Assembly: GCA_016806645.1 (NCBI GenBank)
Contig: JACSYO010001640.1
Location: forward strand, 1,027,501 to 1,091,500
Reading direction: 5' to 3'
DNA: 64,000 nt
Source of the DNA: Ophiodon elongatus
Lineage: Eukaryota; Chordata; Actinopteri; Perciformes; Hexagrammidae
Shown: positions 25,230 through 37,324 of the stretch, one piece after another
Numbering within the stretch: the stretch's first letter is position 1
Layout of the letters: each line of letters starts with the position of its first letter
Made by a program: the position numbers and the translations under genes
Notes under the pieces: generated by a model
Told to the model about the DNA's origin: nothing
The model's input: only the letters and a program-made list of their open reading frames with translations
The model's database searches: none

Positions 25230-25660
25230 TTCTCCCTTGTTCTTTCTCTGAGCCATAATATTGCTATCAGCTCATGACCTGGTCATACTCCAGAGCCCCT
25301 GCTGTGGTAATATGGCAGAGCCCTGTTTTTCCCAGTTTGACTTATTTCTAAGACAGAGAATGTCCTCTTCTAAAGGCTTCACCCTCCCTGTTGTGGGGTG
25401 AATAGGCCAGGCAGGCAAAAGCCAGCATGGTAGCGATTAGTGATTACCATCCTCCAGCCTGCCTCGGACCCAGAGAGGCATGCAGGTAAACCCTCTGTCC
25501 CCATCAGTCAAGGCAAGGGCTGTGTGAGCAGGTGGGGGAGGCCACTCTGAAGGCTGGACCTTGACTCCCCCGAGTAGCAGAGGCCACCTGCTCCCATTCA
25601 CCGCTCCACAGCCCTGTCTGCCCCGCTAGCGCCACGCAGGCTAATTAAACTCAGTGTGGC
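25230..25660. promoter_or_regulatory. GC-richer unique island, candidate regulatory element
   Basis: Repeat-free, GC-rich relative to its surroundings, without a splice-flanked open frame. It contains a perfect 10-bp inverted repeat GAGCAGGTGG (25526-25535) / CCACCTGCTC (25584-25593), each arm holding an E-box (CAGGTG / CACCTG). This type of E-box is bound by ZEB/SNAI and some bHLH factors. Regulatory function is inference from appearance. Confidence 0.3.
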
Positions 25661-25742
25661 ATGTACACTCTTACTCCCACTCACACTGAGAGACACACAT
25701 ACGCCAGCTCACATCAACTGTGTGAATTTGATAACAGAAATA

Positions 25743-25743
<1 letters not shown>

Positions 25744-25776
<33 letters not shown>
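25744..25776. repeat. (CA)16 microsatellite
   Basis: A pure CA array. Confidence 0.95.
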
Positions 25777-25778
<2 letters not shown>

Positions 25779-28537
25779 TAGAAAAAGAATAATCCACCCA
25801 CACTCTTTGGACAGGAAGAAATAGAGAAGTGAGGAATGCAAACATTTTATAACATGGGAACAGAAATGGTTGAATTACACGCGTACACACACATACAGAC
25901 TACATGCTGCCAACAGACTGTCCCACTTTAGAGTAGGAGTGTTCTATTTGGCGTCCACCCACAACTCTACTCCTCTCTCTGATCTCACTGCAGCATTTTT
26001 CGTGGTCCCTAGACATACCAGGGAGGACAAAGCTGTCACTGACGTTATCAAGACAAAGCTTTCGGTGACTTCATATGGATACCTGTTTCAGCCCAGACAA
26101 AGCTTTTCCCCTTATCTCTAATTCTTCTGCTATTGTTTCAATATCTTGGCAGAACTTGGCAGAAAACAAATCCCATGTTAGCAGGGTAGATTCTCATGGA
26201 AGGAATACTTTGAGATAATTTTTAATCCTATTTTAACTATTACGTATTTTTGTACTGCTCGTCGTCTGACACCGACGCACAGAGGCCTGCTTTAACATTT
26301 GTATGCAACGCACCGGGCTTGCAACTAACTCCAAATGTAAACACTCCCTCGTCCTTATTACACGCTCAGAGCAGCTGACGTAGAATAAAGTTAGAGATAG
26401 TCCAAACAGGGCAGGTCAAACAAACACGGGACTCTCTGCCAGCTGACTGCTGTTCGTGTTGCGTAAACGCTGACATTTTGTCACTTCAGTCAGTCAGGTG
26501 AGTCATTAGCGCAGTGTGTGCACTGAATATATGCGTGGCCGGCTACGTAAACAAAGCACAGAGAAACTCAGATTACAACACACAGAGAGGGAGAGTGACT
26601 TCATATTCTGCTCAGGTAGACATTCCACTTTATCTTTGAATTTCAAAACGTTGTTTGCTCCTCTATTAATGCTCTGAAAGTTGAATAGAGAACCTTTTAA
26701 GATATGTCTACTATATGTTTACTCATCATAGATTTCAAAACAACTTGAAAAGAAAAGCAAAAAATAATGACTTCTGCAGGGAGAAAATAAAAGTGTCTGA
26801 TGGATTAAGTTTGGAAAGCTAACTGCGTCGAAAGCCTTTTTGCAAATAGGGAATGGAGAGGAGACAAATATTTTGGGGTGATGAAGAGTGTGTGTGGGTG
26901 TTTGAGTGCGTCTATGTGTGAGAAAGGCGAAGGCAGACAGCACAGAAAAAGAGGAGACAGTGGCGGTGAAGGACTTTGAGAGCTGTGACTGCTCCCTAAA
27001 ATGATTTTAGGCCCAGCCCTCCTGGACCCCCACAGCTTCCAACATGCCACAGGGAGTTGTCCCATAATCCTCTGTTCCAGGTAAACAGCTTTCTTCCACC
27101 AAAAGCCTGGACCCATCTCTTGCACACACACCGTTAAAAAGCTCTCCTTTGCATATGCCTTCAAACCTCCTCCTCTCTTAAAGCTCGGGGCCCCTTATCT
27201 GTAATGGAACTCACTGACGCACAAACACTGCTCTGTAATTGGTGCAAATTAGCCTGATGTTTGTTGATTTGTGGCTGATGAGGTGCTTAAACAAACATCA
27301 GAGTATCACTGTTTGTCTAGTCTGTTGCCACCTTTGTATACAAGAAAATATCAGATATTACCATGGAAATAATATTTAGCCAGAATACACTTCACATGTA
27401 AATATGTCCTTTCCTGATCAGGTTATACAAGGCCATACAGGCTGTATCCTCGCTATGTTGCCCTTGATGGTCTGGTGTTAATCTGAACAGATGCATGATG
27501 GGCAAGGCTGTTTTCTCCTCAGCTCTCCTTCTTCTCTGTGTTTAACAAAGTCTTTCTCTACACAGCAGAGAAACTCCTCTGTTTACACTCCATCACAGAC
27601 ATTTAAACACTACTCCCTCGCCTCTGCCTTCCATTCCCTCTTTAATCTCTCCCTCTTCTCTTTTCTTTTCTTTTCTCTATCCACTCCATTTAGTCATTAG
27701 GTCGTCTCTCATCTGCATAAGCTTTCCGTTGTAGCACTCGATTGCACTGGGCTCCAGCTCATGTTTATTAAATAAGCCTTCTTGTTGTGTCAGCCCCACA
27801 GATTGCCCTGCTCCCTGCCTTGTCCTACTATTTTCTTGCTTGGCTCCTTCTCTCCACGCCATCTCTCCCTCTCGTCTTCCCTCTCTCTGTGGTTGCCGTG
27901 CTAGCCTGCCCTTTCCCTTCCCCCCTCTCTTCTTATTCCTCTGTGGGGGTATTAAAGGCTGTTTCTGTTGGCCGTCACTCTTCATAAGTGGTGTCTTGCT
28001 CAATGTGTTCGCCCTGTTCCCTGTGCGAGTGCACCTCAATGCCCTGGTGTGCACTCTCTCTACAGGCCCCACTCAGAATGGAAATGAAGGGAGTCTGTAA
28101 TGAGTTCCACTCAGCCAGGGTCCCCGACCCCACCGCCATCAGCAAGCTTAGAGGAGAGAATCAGAGAGACAGAGAGGGGGCAGAGAGACGGGGGTCAGAG
28201 ATAGAGAGAAGAAGAGGCTCAAGGGAAAACACAGGGCTTTTTTCATTTTTTTTTACACCCCCCTCTTTTAGTGCCTGGTTGCCAAGCTGCTACAATGTTA
28301 AGCTGGCCTTTCTTTCAGTCTATAGGGAACAGTGTGGGACTGTGACATGGAGCAGGAGAGGAGAGGAGAAGGGAATGATTTTGGAGGGGGTGTTTGAAAG
28401 TGGGAGGAGAGAGGTGGAGGAGAAGGACGACAGACCAAAGCAGAGGACAGGAGAGATGATAGGATTAAAGAGGGGACAAAGGGATAGACTGTATTTTCAA
28501 CAGAACATATGGGTGATGAGAATACGTGCTGTTGGAC

Positions 28538-28576
28538 GATGACGACAACGATCATGACGACAACAACGACAACCGC
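28538..28576. repeat. Imperfect (GAC/AAC)n trinucleotide tract
   Basis: Runs of gatgacgacaacgatcatgacgacaac-type units, interrupted and short. Confidence 0.75.
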
Positions 28577-29244
28577 AGCCTCCATAATTGATATCATTCC
28601 TCCTCCTGCCAGCTCCTCCTACAGTGCAACATTGCCTCTGCTCTGCTCTCACCAGGGCAGGATCCTGCTTTGAGCTTCATGTAGGATGAACCTCTGAAGA
28701 AAACTGTGAGGTTTAATGTAATTAATTGATTTAAGTCCGACAGGCTTAACAGCCATGCATTTTAAGGCTAAGGTTTTTTACCCTGATGGATCCATGCCGT
28801 CCTGATTGTTGAGTTGCCAATGGGATGCCACAAACCAAAGACAGGGAAGTAGCAGCATCCCCATTTTTTATCGACCAAATCTTCCTCAAACAAAGTAAAA
28901 ATGCAGAGGAAAACAGTCATCTACGTTAGAGGTGCTTGAAAAGTAAAAGCTTTTATTAGGTCTCTTGGTTACTTTTTCCATGGTAGGAAAATCACAGGTG
29001 TTACGAATAACATGAACGATGGCTCCTTATATTAAAGCAAAGCCATGACAGCGATAACATGCACAACAACAGGACCCTGAAACTGAAGCAGCTAAATGAA
29101 ATTCAGCCATCATTCATTTTATTATTTACACCGATGCTTTTCCTCCTGTGACATGTCAAAATGATTAATTATTTTGAATAAATTGCCCCCTAATATGACT
29201 TAAGAGTCTTAAGCAGTAAACTCTGTTTCCATATATACATTTCT

Positions 29245-29248
<4 letters not shown>

Positions 29249-29322
<74 letters not shown>

Positions 29323-29360
29323 AGAGAGAGTGAGTGAGTGAGTGAGTGAGTGAGAGAGAG
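29249..29360. repeat. Compound (GT)n(GA)n(GTGA)n microsatellite
   Basis: A 72-bp GT array is followed directly by GAGAGAG, about seven GTGA units and another short GA run. Confidence 0.98.
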
Positions 29361-29812
29361 TTGTGTCTGTAAGGCTGTGATAGATGAGAGACAGCTGATA
29401 AGGAGACCTGGGGTTGGAGCAGTCAAACAGTGCACAGATACAGAGTGGCTCGGTCTTTCCTATCTATTTGTGTGCGTGTGTGCGTGTGTGTGTGTGTATT
29501 TCTAGCCGGACTGTTGTACACAAGACTGTCTGTTGGGAGGCAGATGCCTCACTGGGCGTGAAGCCCAGGAATTGTGTGTGTGTGTCTCAGTGAAAGAGGG
29601 TAATGGCTGACTCTACACGGCCTCTGACCCTGCTGGGCAGCACAAGTCCTCCTCTGTTTCTCCTCACACTGATTACAGGGTCAGAGTTGCATCACACACA
29701 CACACGCACACACACACACACACTTACAAACCTACGCACATACACGTAGTGTGTCTCTTTTCGCTCTACCGTCAGCACAATAGAGAAGGAGAAAGAGGAC
29801 ATTCAGTAACGC

Positions 29813-29816
<4 letters not shown>

Positions 29817-29850
<34 letters not shown>
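29817..29850. repeat. (GA)17 microsatellite
   Basis: A pure GA array within a purine-rich strand (29780-30100). Confidence 0.97.
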
Positions 29851-29854
<4 letters not shown>

Positions 29855-31322
29855 GTGGGGTCAAACTGAGAACAGGGGAGAGAGAGAGTGGAGAGATGTG
29901 AAGTGAAGCACATAAAGAGAACAGCGGCACAACATGGATTTGCACAGATAAGAGAGAAAAATGGATAGCACAGGATATAGGCTTGGAGAAGACAGATATG
30001 CTCAAGCAAAGATAAAAGAGAGGCGGGTGAGAACGATATACCTGGTTATTAGAGGCAGAGGGAGCAAAGGATGAAAAGCGAAGATGGGTAGAGTTAGAGT
30101 ATTAGAGGAATGGTAGCTTTTCTTCTTGCTTTGTCCTTTCCTTTCTTTCCTCTAGCTCTTTAAGGATGAATCATTCAGCAATCATTTATTTTTCTGTTGA
30201 AGCATGACTATCCTCTCTCCCTCTATGTCACCTCTCCGTCTTTATATCTCACACTCCCTCCTCCCTCATATCTGTCCATCTGAAATGAAAAGGAGAAAGA
30301 GCAGGTTGTTTGCACAGCCACAAGATGCAACGGTTCTGAAGGACACACAATATCTGAGAGCAAGGTGTATGCGTGTGTCTTTCACTGTGTGTGTGTGTGT
30401 GTGTATATGTGTGTGATACACAATTTTAGCCCTTGAGGCAGTTTTCTTGGCATTTGACTAAAGGCTTGGGTGTCTGCGGGCCACTCTGTGCATGCATATA
30501 TATATCCCTGTTTGCATTTGTCTGTGTGTGTATGTGTGCATGTGCGTGTGTGTGGCACTGACCCATGTAAAGAGACAGTGTGTGTGGGGCATACATAATG
30601 GATGCTCACCCTGCCACACACAAGAGTGCACAGCGCCGTGAGGGATTCCCAGCTTAACAAGCCTGCCTGAGTGTGTGTGACAGAGAGAGGCAGATAGAAA
30701 GAGAGAAAGAGAAAAGGAGTGTGCTTCATCCATAACTGATCATAAAGAATGTAGCCATGAGGGAAACCCAGTGCTATCCCCAACATCTTTTTTCCACCAG
30801 TATAATTTTTCTACGTCTGTATACTGTTTCTCTGTCTCTGTAGTTCCTATGTTGATTTCTGCGGTATGTTTTTTTCTGTCCCTGTCTACTCCTCCATCCC
30901 GGCATACACATCGCCTCTCCTTTTCTGTTTAATTGTGTCTTCAAACAGTCTGAGGTAAATCTGCTTTCCCCGTCCCTTTGGACTGAAAATGTCATTTGTT
31001 TAACAAACTGTTCCAGAGAAGAGCAGCCAGAGTCTTCCACCTGTTAGACACTGATAGCATGCGTACGGACACACAAAAAAATACACGCATACACTCGATC
31101 CAGTTTCTCTCAAGCCACTGAACATTGCGTGTCATCCTGACTGTGACACACACCTCTGTGTGCTGTTACTCTCCAACTACAGAGAGAGGGAGAAAGAGAG
31201 AGGGAGACAGGAGGTCACTCTGAACAATTAAGACAGATGAAAGCTTGCAACTGAGAAATCAGATGTTTCAGGGCTTTTTCATTCATGATGACAGACTGAT
31301 GTTGCACTTTGCGGATGGAGCA

Positions 31323-31342
31323 GGTTCAAAGTTCAAAGGTCA
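31323..31342 (+). promoter_or_regulatory. Triple DR1-type nuclear-receptor element
   Basis: Three half-sites GGTTCA, AGTTCA and AGGTCA are each separated by one A. The last two form AGTTCA-A-AGGTCA, a close match to HNF4/PPAR-RXR DR1 elements. An imperfect inverted element AGGTCA-CTC-TGAACA lies 100 bp upstream (31212-31226). Binding is inferred. Confidence 0.45.
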
Positions 31343-31429
31343 GACTGTTGCGTATCCAAAGAGGAATGCGAGTCTCTCCATCCTGGGCTCTTATAAGGTC
31401 CTTTGCATAATGCACCTTAAAATGTAAAT

Positions 31430-32280
31430 GTTGTAGCAGCTTTTCATTTCAGAGACATGTGGGAACCGGAGTCGATGCTCTATCTAAGACACTTTGGCAG
31501 TTTGATGGCTAAGGCTCGAGTAGGATTTACAGAAATCTTCAATTATGTGTCTAGTGGGACCAAACGTAGCAACATGATATCATAAAGCATGCAAATGTTT
31601 ATGACGTTCTTAAAAATGACCAAGGGCAAAAACGTTTATCAAAAATGGGGATTGACAGAGTGACTATTTATGCACGATTTGAGACTAATACAATTTAATT
31701 AAGAATAATTATTAACTTTTTATTTAAATAAGCAGGGACTATGTTACCTGTGCACAAATATCTGTACTTTTATGAATATGAAAGCTTTATCTCAACAAAT
31801 AAAAATCAGAAGGAGTGTAGTTATCATATATACTGTGGGTGCAAGGTTATTAGAAAGTAACACCTTCTCGCTGGCACCAAACCAAAAATTAATTAAATAG
31901 AATAGTTTTGATCCCAGTTGGATCAGGTCAATATGTTTAAAAATAGTTCAAACACATTAACAAAAGACACAACATTTTCAAATAGCAGGTAATTAAGTAA
32001 GTGAAACCCAGAAGACAATAGAGTACTTACAAACATGGACACTCTGAGAAAGAGATTTTTGTAATAAAATTATCAGAAAATTTGAAAAGCTGTTTTACCA
32101 ATCTATATGACATGAATGCACCCAAGTTGTCAGAATCAGTTGACCTTTTCATCTGTGTTACCAATCACCAGGTCTTATATAAGCACTGCTGATCTATCTG
32201 TATGCAATGTCATGAGGGAGCAGACTTGACAGGAATATTTATTAGAGAACTCTTTGTGAACATTGTTGTTGACCTTGCAA
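31430..32280. other. AT-rich unique DNA
   Basis: AT-rich, without microsatellites or coding frames. No recognised repeat family. Nothing further can be read from it. Confidence 0.6.
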
Positions 32281-32783
32281 TATTTGGGATTTCACAAGAA
32301 AAAAAGTGGTTTTAAAAAAGCTCACACACACACAAACCTAACAACAGCAGAGTGCTGCAGTCTTAATCCACAGAACAGGATGTCAGCTTTATCTTGGGTT
32401 TCGAGCGAGGCTAGGGCAGCAGGCAGAGCCCGGAGGTGTCAAGGTGTCTGGGCCACCGCCGAGGGATGCAGAGTGCACTTGGCAGAGAGGAGAAAGAATT
32501 CTTTAACCGTGTTCTCCTCTCTGTCTTCTGTAAACAGAAATGAGAAGAAAGAATGAGAAAGGTGGAGGGAGAAGTAGAGGGATCTTGGTGGTTGAGTGGG
32601 AGTAGTGCAGAGGAAGAGAGGGAGGTGTGTGTGGGGGGGTTCTCCATTGTAATCGCTGGGTCAGTGGGATCCCTGCCATTCAGGATGAAAAGAGGCCCCA
32701 ATTAAATGACTTCGTAGAGCAAAGGAATTGGAGCAGTTTGTGTGTCTGTAGGTGCAAGTGAATGTTTTCTGAATGTGTCTGCA

Positions 32784-32786
<3 letters not shown>

Positions 32787-32851
<65 letters not shown>
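32787..32851. repeat. (GT)32 microsatellite
   Basis: A pure GT array. Confidence 0.98.
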
Positions 32852-32853
<2 letters not shown>

Positions 32854-32914
32854 CTCACACCTAATATATGTGCATCGTTGCTGGTGCATTTATTTTGGAA
32901 TGTAGGCCTGAAAT

Positions 32915-33021
32915 GTGTGTGTGTGTGTGTGCGTGTGTGTGTGTGTGTGCGTGTGTGTGTGTGTGCGTGTGTGTGTGTGTGCGCGCGTGCGCGTGTGTGT
33001 GTTTTTCTTTGTGTGTGCACA
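32915..33021. repeat. (GT)n array with GC-rich core
   Basis: Alternating GT and GC units including gcgcgcgtgcgcgtg at about 32981-32995. This is a strong Z-DNA-type sequence only 65 bp from the preceding GT array. Confidence 0.96.
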
Positions 33022-33368
33022 CACGCTCACTTTTGTGGCACCGTGGATTGACTAGGTACTTGAAGTGTCGCCATGGTGCTGTAATTAGCGAGCAGGGGTG
33101 AAAGGTCGGCCACAATTCTTCTGGCCCGGGACAGGACCTCTCTCAAGAGCTGGGGGAGCTGGAGGGAGCAATGACTGGGGGGTTGTGGTGAGGAGAATGG
33201 AGAAGGAGTGTTTTACAGAGCAAAGACTAAGCACACAGCTAAAGGAGGCTTCTGACTGAAACAGGAGAGAATAGAAAGCCATTAAGCAGTGTTAGTTTTG
33301 TAACGGTTATCCGCCCCGCTCTCACCCTGCTGGCATATGTTGACATGTTTATTGTTGAATAGTGTGTG

Positions 33369-33371
<3 letters not shown>

Positions 33372-33419
<48 letters not shown>
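33372..33419. repeat. (GT)24 microsatellite
   Basis: A pure GT array. Confidence 0.97.
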
Positions 33420-33420
<1 letters not shown>

Positions 33421-36400
33421 TTTGTGCGGGAAAGGCAGGTTTGGACATTTGAGTGTGGGCTATGAATTTAAATGTCTGTTTCACTTGGTTAGCTTGTGAC
33501 ACCCCTCAATCTTGAAGTAGCTTTAATCTTTAGATTAAAAAAAGAAAATTGATTGATTGTGATGGTGAAATGAAGGCAAAAGCAAGCAGTGCTGTCGTAA
33601 ATGCATGCAGGGGGATGAACTATGAGGGAGATTAAAGGAGAGAGGAAAGAAACAAGAGGAGGAGAAAGCGAGAGACTTCAGTTGTGAGGGATAAAGGTTT
33701 TTTAAAAGCCTTTTTAACACCCCATTAATGTCGAAACCGTCTGTGTGCTTGTTTGAATGCATGTCTCGCTGTAATGTCAGCTGTCTGTTGGAGTATATCA
33801 TTGTGACTCTGTAAGAACATCGTCCATTGCCGCCATGTTTCACTAAACATGGCATGCAAGGCTCTCCACCCTGCTGCAGTGTATCAGTGAGGAAGTGGCG
33901 TATGAATTAATAAAGCGACAAAACAAGTTCCCTCCATCTTATAAAACCTCCTGTAAATGTCCTGTCAGATCTAGCACTGCTGAGGAATGGTATTATGACA
34001 CTTTCTGTTCTGCTCTCACACAGAAAAAGCATTCTCTTTATCAAAGTATAATGTCTCCAGAGGGAGGGGAAGACAATTGTTCTAGTCAGTTTGTCAGTTT
34101 GAGTTGAATATAAAAGTAGGCGGGTTTAATATTAGCGACTCTTTGCACAGTCAATTTAATTTTTATTTACATATCCCATTCAGACTCACACGCAACTACC
34201 TGCTTGCTCACACACACAAATACACACACAGCTACACACATGCACAGTATGTGCATATGGTGTTTTGTATTTGAAAGTGTCCTCTTAAAAGCAGACAAAG
34301 CACAAATAAAAAAGGTCACAAATTTAGTGTACTGCCCTTGAAGATTGTTTGTTTCTATGTCTATGAGTAAATATAAAGGCCTATTAAAGGATATATATGT
34401 ATACTGTATAGAAAAGATATCAGTGCTCATTGGGATGGCATGATGTGTGGGTGTCTAATGCAGAGACAGTCTGTTGTTGAAGACATGAGGCCTCTCTTTT
34501 AGTTGGCATATGGTGTTCAACTACACATGATGCAAAATCTGCCAGGGAAATGTGTGAGAGGGTATGCACGTCTCCGTATGGGGTGAGATTTGTGCCACCA
34601 AATCTCTGAGTTTGAATTATGTGTTTTGTGGAATTGTGATCAGGGGAAATTAAATTTTAGTTCTGGAAATTGATATTTAAAGTGAGTTTTAAGATTACTG
34701 ATACGGTACGTGTTGTTAAAACAGTGAACCTGACTGAAACTTTGAGACATTGGACAATTACTCTATAAAAAGTCTACATGATGATGATCTACCAATTAAT
34801 TTGAATCAAGTTTTGTTCATTATTTTTTCTACTGCTATGTGTTCAAAAGAAATCTAAATACATTTTTGCAACAGAAAAAACATTCATGACCAATTCCTGA
34901 ATTTTACATCTTGTTCTCAAGTCTTTGAAGCTGGCCTTGCTTTGTGCGAACTGAAAGTCAGATATTCAGAATCCTGTCACATTCCTTATTTAGTTCCTGT
35001 ATTGGTGATTTTTTTTGTTAATCTCATAATTGCTGCATTACATCGGAATGAATGCCTGTTGCCTGTTAGAGTGAATAGTAATTGATTAACATTTTTTTGA
35101 AAATGGAAACATTTACATTATTATAACTCACCTTAATGGAATATTTGCGTCTATATTATTTTAGACTATCTTGAAGTAAGCTTGTTACTTTTATAATTCA
35201 GATTTTGCCTTCTGGGAACAAAAATCATTCTGCATAGCTTTGTGTCTGTCTATGTGTGTAGTATATGTCCATTGTGGGATGCCTCACTTGGCATTAATTC
35301 ATGGAGAATCCATGAAAACATTTGCCCTGTTTCTAGTTTCGTCCTTCCATTTTCTAATTTTAATAATGTTATTTTAAACTAATATGATTTTGTATGTGTG
35401 TGTTTGTGTGTGTGGGATGCACTCCTTTTAAGACTTTCAAATGAGGATATTGACTCAATTTAAGGTTATTCTGGCCAGTCCTAACTCTTCAATTGTTTTT
35501 TGGTTTTGGAAGTAAAGTTTAGTTAAGGGTAAAGCATGCAGTGGTGAAAGGTCCTCACAAGTGCATTAAGACAAGCATGTGTGTAGGCCTGTTATCTTCA
35601 TGTGTGCACTGTGCTCTACATTGAGGGAGTGCGCCTGTTAACTGTCTGCCAATTGGCACGAAGCCCTTGGCTGTGGGCTGGCATTCGCGTGCCCGCTCAG
35701 CTCCCACCACCTGTCTGGTCCCTGGAAGAGTCACGGGGCTCATACGGGGAGGGCCTCCTCGGTGTGCGGGGGGGTGTTGCATGTGCATGGGTGGGTTGTG
35801 TACTGTCTGCATATAATATGTTGGGTTGGGGGGCAGTTACAGCCTGGGGAGAGGGCAAGCCAGCAGGAGCAGGGAGCAAGTTTGCCTCTTGGACCTCCAG
35901 ATCTCTGCCACAGGAAGCGGAGACAGTCAGACTGGGATGTCCATCGCCTAGTCTGGGCGCTGCTACCACCGAGAGCCAATGAAAATCTGCCTCTCCTTCC
36001 CTCAGTCCATCTGTCTGTCTGCCTGTCCATCTGCATCGTGAATTGCCTCTATCTTTTTGACTGTATGTTTTCCTTTTACGAGCCCAGAGCATGCCAGGAG
36101 GAGAGAAGGAGGGGAAAGAAATGGCTCCTCCCTCTCCGTTCTTTTCAGCAAATCAGTTGCGGAAATATGCAACACGTCAATTAGCTAGTCGACTGCCCCC
36201 TTATTTATCCTGTTGTGTTTGTTAAAGTATTACTCAAGAGATCAGGGGTAGACAGAGAAACAACAGAAATGGAGAACTGTTTAATGCTCAACATAGTTCA
36301 TTTTATAGCTGCTATGTGGGAGTAGTGGGTTTTCAGAAAACCCTTGTACTACCTTTATGCGAGGGATTGTGTGAACATACACTTGCTAAATAATTTAGCC

Positions 36401-36454
36401 ACTGCAAAGAGTGGTTCTGATTAAATAATGAAGGAGCTTGGCACTGATGATCAA

Positions 36455-36458
<4 letters not shown>
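33420..36458. other. Noncoding DNA with an AT-rich centre and a GC-richer patch
   Basis: 34.6-35.55 kb is AT-rich and featureless. 35.6-36.0 kb is GC-richer unique sequence with a 126-codon plus frame (35602-35982) that lacks splice support. It contains the 12-bp palindrome TGCCAATTGGCA at 35647-35658. No gene is called. Confidence 0.55.

Positions 36459-36514
<56 letters not shown>
36459..36514. repeat. (GT)28 microsatellite
   Basis: A pure GT array. Confidence 0.97.
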
Positions 36515-36517
<3 letters not shown>

Positions 36518-37217
36518 TGCACTGGGGACAGGGTTTATCCATCCACATGCTTGCTTGGCCATAGATGGCACCGTGGCCCGTAACAACTACAATCGTGGCC
36601 GAACTCACGCATCCTCATGACAAGAAAAGTGCTAAAATCATTTCAAAGCTAACAGTAGCCTACGGTGATCTACAGCTACAAAGCAGAGAACTCCTCCGTG
36701 TCCGTACACACTTGCTCTGAGCGTTGAGATGTAATCAGCATGAACAATCAGGGGAGCGAGAAACACCTCTTTTCACTTAAGTGTTTATCATTTCTGGCTC
36801 CAAAATGAAATATGATTCAACATTTAAAAAGTCTGTTGATACCTCAGATTGATGCACCTCGTGCAGCATGTAAGCCTGCGTCATACTCTGTCCTTGTGCC
36901 TCTGCTCTCATTTCTTTTCAAGTTTTGAGTTTCTTTGGCTCATATCAAAAATCTTCTCAAATTGCATAAAAACACTCGGAAGGAAGAGTCCTTTTAATTA
37001 GTTTAATTAGTTAGTGACCTCTGGCTTCATCTCTTTTCAGAATGCCATTGGCAGTCCCACATTGTGCTCATGTTGCTCATGGTTCAGGTGCAGGCAGGGT
37101 TCCCATGCTAGTAATGGGGTGAAGGGTAAGAGCCTATAAGCCTGTTGCTGTCTCTGGGTTGTTGATGGTAATGAATGGCTTTAGACTGCATGTCCAGTGG
37201 CTTTAGAGGCTGCAGCT

Positions 37218-37240
37218 TGACCTTTGAGCTCTATTGACCT
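37218..37240 (-). promoter_or_regulatory. Minus-strand DR1-like element
   Basis: The plus strand reads TGACCT-T-TGAGCT, then TGACCT at 37235-37240. On the minus strand this is AGCTCA-A-AGGTCA, a near-consensus DR1, plus a further half-site. It lies 75 bp from a plus-strand element at 37305. Confidence 0.35.
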
Positions 37241-37304
37241 GAAGGATCCATGCAGGACGCCACGGGCAGTCGCCAGAGCAAGACCTCTAACCTCAGATCA
37301 GCAA

Positions 37305-37324
37305 GGGGCAAAGGTCAAAGGTAA
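37305..37324 (+). promoter_or_regulatory. Triple DR1-type element (HNF4/PPAR-like)
   Basis: GGGGCA-A-AGGTCA-A-AGGTAA: three hexamers with one-base A spacers. The first pair closely matches the HNF4 and PPAR-RXR DR1 pattern. Together with the minus-strand element at 37218 this forms a 110-bp motif group. Confidence 0.45.

Larger units (their letters stand above)
25660..31430. other. Intron-like noncoding DNA
   Basis: Holds CA, GT and GA arrays, an imperfect GAC/AAC trinucleotide tract (28538-28576) and a conserved-looking GC-richer patch at 28066-28160. The longest frame of the window (27988-28542) is mostly a GA-rich translation. No complete gene was seen. Confidence 0.6.
32280..33420. other. 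Noncoding stretch dominated by GT arrays
   Basis: GA-rich unique sequence (32.4-32.65 kb) followed by three GT arrays. All longer frames in this stretch pass through those arrays. Confidence 0.6.

Noticed and set aside
27011..27080. 70-nt segment between gattttag and gttccag|gtaaac
   Set aside because: Two frames are open and one is closed, the acceptor lacks a pyrimidine tract, and the reverse-strand frame over it (26805-27164) is equally long.
27988..28542. Longest open frame in the window (184 codons, plus strand)
   Set aside because: Most of it is a translation of GA-rich sequence (Arg/Glu/Gly-rich), it has no start context and no donor in register. Only its 28066-28160 part has codon-like composition, which is reported separately.
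35602..35982. 126-codon plus-strand frame in GC-richer sequence
   Set aside because: No start context, splice sites or recognisable domain. Long frames arise easily in GC-rich noncoding DNA, and the opposite strand has a frame of 131 codons over the same place.
37041..37087. 47-nt mini-exon with strong acceptor ctcttttcag
   Set aside because: The donor gtgcag is weak, all three frames are open at this length so there is no information, and entering in phase 1 would exit in phase 0, unlike the other exons.
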